Shown in pieces: positions 6,418 to 11,256 of a stretch of 11,256 nt of DNA (the first letter of the stretch is position 1; each line of letters opens with the position of its first letter). The position numbers and the translations under genes are program-made. Under the pieces are notes generated by a model, which had not been told where the DNA came from, did not search any database, and saw nothing but the letters and a program-made list of their open reading frames with translations. Source of the DNA: Micrococcales bacterium (GTDB lineage: Bacteria; Actinomycetota; Actinomycetes; Actinomycetales; Dermatophilaceae); the NCBI GenBank assembly GCA_030537915.1, contig JAUNUZ010000037.1:1-11256 (forward strand), in the 5' to 3' direction.

Positions 6418-6554
6418 GAAGTCGGTCCGGTAGAGGGAGCACCCAGGATGCACAGCTCGTTGCCGGAGGGATCGGCGGCAACGGTCCACGGCAGTGGTCC
6501 CCAGCCGTGCTCGATCACGGAACCGCCGTGCTCGCGCAGGGTGGTGAACGCTTG
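6414..6554 (-). pseudogene. Detached C-terminal end of the VOC gene, after an in-frame TAA
   Basis: Directly after the TAA at 6555-6557 the same reading frame stays open for 46 codons and ends at a TGA (6414-6416). The encoded peptide starts QAFTTLREHGGSVIEHGWG and contains LPWTVAADPSGNELCIL. It is a typical end of a VOC/glyoxalase-like domain and parallels the WVVLADPEGHVFRVLP that ends the first domain of the same gene. Its TGA overlaps the GTG of the YchJ-family gene by 4 nt. This segment has no start codon or RBS of its own. It is either dead sequence, a sequencing error in an intact gene, or made by readthrough of TAA (the following base is C). Confidence 0.85.
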
Positions 6555-7142
6555 TTAGGCCGTCTCGCCGGGGCCGAGCCTGACATCGAGGTGCAGCTGA
6601 TTCTTGTCGCCTTTGGCCTCGGGCTCAGGCCAGAACTCCAGGACCGGACCCCGCCCGCAGGGGTGCCGCAGTGACACCGGAGCCACTCCTTCGGCGAGAC
6701 TCCACCCGGTGATCGCCTGCCAGAAGGCCGCGTCCCGTTCGGGGGCAGCGGAGTCGATCGGGATCGCGGCGATGGGGCCGGTGTCTGGATCGTCACCTCG
6801 CTGCGGCAGGACGCGGAACACGTGCCCCTCGGGATCGGCCAGCACGACCCACGGCCCGCCGCGTTGACCGGAGTCGGTCCCTGCGGCACCCATGGACACG
6901 AGTCGCCGGACGACCTCCTTCTGCCGCTGGCCGCCGCGCAGGTCCAGACGCAGGCGAGTCGGGCGCGGCCGATGAAGCACCTTCGGTAGGCACACGTCCA
7001 GGATCGGCCCACCGGGGTGGGACAGCCTGACCTCGACAAGATCGCGCGTCTGCGTCAGCGGTTCGGCGCCGAGCGCCGCAGCCCAGAAGCGACCGAGGCG
7101 CTGCGGCTGCGCGGAGTCGATGACGATGTTCTCCAAGTCCAC
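6555..7142 (-). CDS. VOC (glyoxalase-like) two-domain protein, truncated by in-frame stop
   Basis: VOC superfamily proteins use paired beta-alpha-beta-beta-beta modules, often with a metal centre, in varied chemistry such as isomerisation, dioxygenation or drug sequestration. The 195 residues read here hold one complete domain (about 1-115, from NIVIDSAQPQRLGRFWAAAL to WVVLADPEGHVFRVLP). They also hold the first half of a second domain (about 123-195, with AFWQAITGWSLAEG and NQLHLDVRLGPG). A TAA then stops the frame. The missing second half is intact in the same frame at 6417-6554, giving an original length of 241 sense codons plus the interrupting stop. The start is the GTG at 7142, with GGGAG (7152-7156) 9 nt upstream. 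It lies 56 nt after the Nudix gene and looks like part of the same transcript. The substrate is unknown. Whether the truncated protein folds is doubtful, since the last domain would lack its final strands. Confidence 0.85.
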   Translation of the reverse strand: MDLENIVIDSAQPQRLGRFWAAALGAEPLTQTRDLVEVRLSHPGGPILDVCLPKVLHRPRPTRLRLDLRGGQRQKEVVRRLVSMGAAGTDSGQRGGPWVVLADPEGHVFRVLPQRGDDPDTGPIAAIPIDSAAPERDAAFWQAITGWSLAEGVAPVSLRHPCGRGPVLEFWPEPEAKGDKNQLHLDVRLGPGETA

Positions 7143-7198
7143 GAGCCAAGGCTCCCATCAGAAGGGCGGGCGCGACCCGCTACGCGAAGGTCGGCGCG

Positions 7199-7903
7199 TC
7201 AGCTTGCGAAATTGCAGGGGTGCTGGGGCCAGGGCGCGTCGGCCGGGCGCAGAGTCGACCAGTTCCGCTCCCGGGCCGCCGAGAGGGCGAGCACCCCGAC
7301 GACCGCGCCCGCGTTGTTGATCCGACCGCTCAGTGCGGCCTGGACCGCGTCTTCGAGGTCGACCCAGCGCGTCGGCATGCCCAGTTCCTCGGCCTCACGC
7401 TGGTGCCGCTCCGCGGTCGGCACGGCCGACAGGTCCCGGGCGAGGAAGATACGCAGAGCCTCGTTCATCCCGCCCGGTGAGGCGTAGAAGTCCGCTAGCA
7501 CGTGCCAGGTTTGGGCGACCAGGTCGGCCTCCTCGGCGAGTTCGCGCGCGATGGCGACGTTCGGCGCCTCCCCCGCTACGTCGAGGAGCCCGGCGGGAAG
7601 TTCCCATTCGAAGGTGCCGACCGGGTGTCGGTACTGGCTGATCAGGAGCGCCTGCGGGCGCCCACCGACCTCGCGATAGGGCACCGCAACGACCGCGCCG
7701 GGATGCTCGAGGTACTCGCGTTGGACGATCCCCGCCTCGCCCAGGTCGATCGTGTCGCGTCGTACATCCCAGACCATCCCCCGGTAGGGGACCTCGCGGT
7801 CGGTCACCCGACGCGGGTCGCGACGATCCACCAGGTCGGCAGCCGTGAGCGTGGGCGCGTCAATTCCCGAACTGACCCCGGTGGTGGCTTCCTGGCCGCG
7901 CAT
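7199..7903 (-). CDS. Nudix hydrolase, ADP-ribose pyrophosphatase type
   Basis: A 234-aa Nudix hydrolase, expected to cleave ADP-ribose to AMP and ribose 5-phosphate with Mg or Mn. The Nudix box lies at about 105-128: G105, then LLDVAGE, then REL at 120-122 and EE at 124-125. The first spacing is one residue longer than the textbook GX5E. As I recall, the Mycobacterium tuberculosis ADP-ribose pyrophosphatase Rv1700 has the same variant (PAGLLDVAGE). ISQYRHPVGTFEWELPAG (88-105) and FYASPGGMNEALRIFLA (139-155) are typical of the ADPRase subfamily. An N-terminal domain that would form the dimer swap precedes the box. The ATG at 7903 follows the pyrG stop by 3 nt, with GAGG inside the pyrG end 8 nt upstream, so translation is probably coupled. 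Neighbourhood with pyrG matches Mycobacterium and supports the assignment. Confidence 0.93.
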   Translation of the reverse strand: MRGQEATTGVSSGIDAPTLTAADLVDRRDPRRVTDREVPYRGMVWDVRRDTIDLGEAGIVQREYLEHPGAVVAVPYREVGGRPQALLISQYRHPVGTFEWELPAGLLDVAGEAPNVAIARELAEEADLVAQTWHVLADFYASPGGMNEALRIFLARDLSAVPTAERHQREAEELGMPTRWVDLEDAVQAALSGRINNAGAVVGVLALSAARERNWSTLRPADAPWPQHPCNFAS

Positions 7904-7906
7904 CGC

Positions 7907-11256
<3,350 letters not shown>

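Noticed and set aside
6418..6489. Longer YchJ N-terminus starting at 6489
   Set aside because: The extra 24 residues do not resemble the family. They are the out-of-frame reading of the VOC tail, and the GTGA overlap at 6414-6417 gives a better start.
6515..7039. Minus-strand frame of 174 codons inside the VOC gene in another frame
   Set aside because: It is an Arg/Ser/Pro-rich frameshifted reading. The VOC frame has clear domain motifs on both sides of the TAA, so no frameshift is needed.

Overview
The window comes from a very high-GC bacterium and looks like ordinary actinobacterial (Actinomycetota) chromosome. Most third codon positions are G or C, and GTG starts are common (aspS, rarA, pyrG and others). 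Two genes look leaderless, with a TANNNT hexamer ending 6 nt before a GTG. The adjacent order recN, pyrG, Nudix ADP-ribose pyrophosphatase is also seen in Mycobacterium. I see no phage, transposon, CRISPR, rRNA or convincing tRNA sequence. The genus cannot be read from this sequence.

Layout from left to right. At 1-341 a perfect 13-bp terminator hairpin follows a small minus-strand gene of unknown function that has a strong ribosome binding site. At 562-4815 there are three minus-strand genes in transcription order aspS (aspartyl-tRNA synthetase), a HAD-family phosphatase, and rarA (replication-associated AAA+ ATPase). The 334-base gap at 4816-5149 is a divergent promoter region. It holds a candidate aspS promoter on the minus strand, a TTGACA-containing candidate promoter on the plus strand, and two tandem hairpins in the leader of the next gene. 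At 5150-5971 is the only plus-strand gene, an alpha/beta hydrolase resembling medium-chain PHA depolymerases.

At 5986-11256 there is a tightly packed minus-strand run. In transcription order it is recN (its 5' end lies outside the window), pyrG, a Nudix hydrolase, a two-domain VOC/glyoxalase-like gene and a YchJ-family SEC-C zinc-motif protein. Spacing is 11 nt for recN-pyrG, 3 nt for pyrG-Nudix and 56 nt for Nudix-VOC. VOC and YchJ overlap by 4 nt if the VOC frame is read to its original end. The joint themes are DNA repair and replication-fork maintenance (recN, rarA), nucleotide supply and clean-up (pyrG, Nudix), and translation (aspS).

The most noteworthy observation is in the VOC gene. 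An in-frame TAA at 6555-6557 cuts off the last 46 codons, yet those codons still encode a recognisable VOC C-terminus and run into the YchJ start with a GTGA overlap. This points to recent gene decay, a sequencing error, or stop-codon readthrough. I found no wholly new multi-gene system. The candidates for something undescribed are the small SD-driven gene at 72-341 and the double-hairpin leader of the hydrolase gene.
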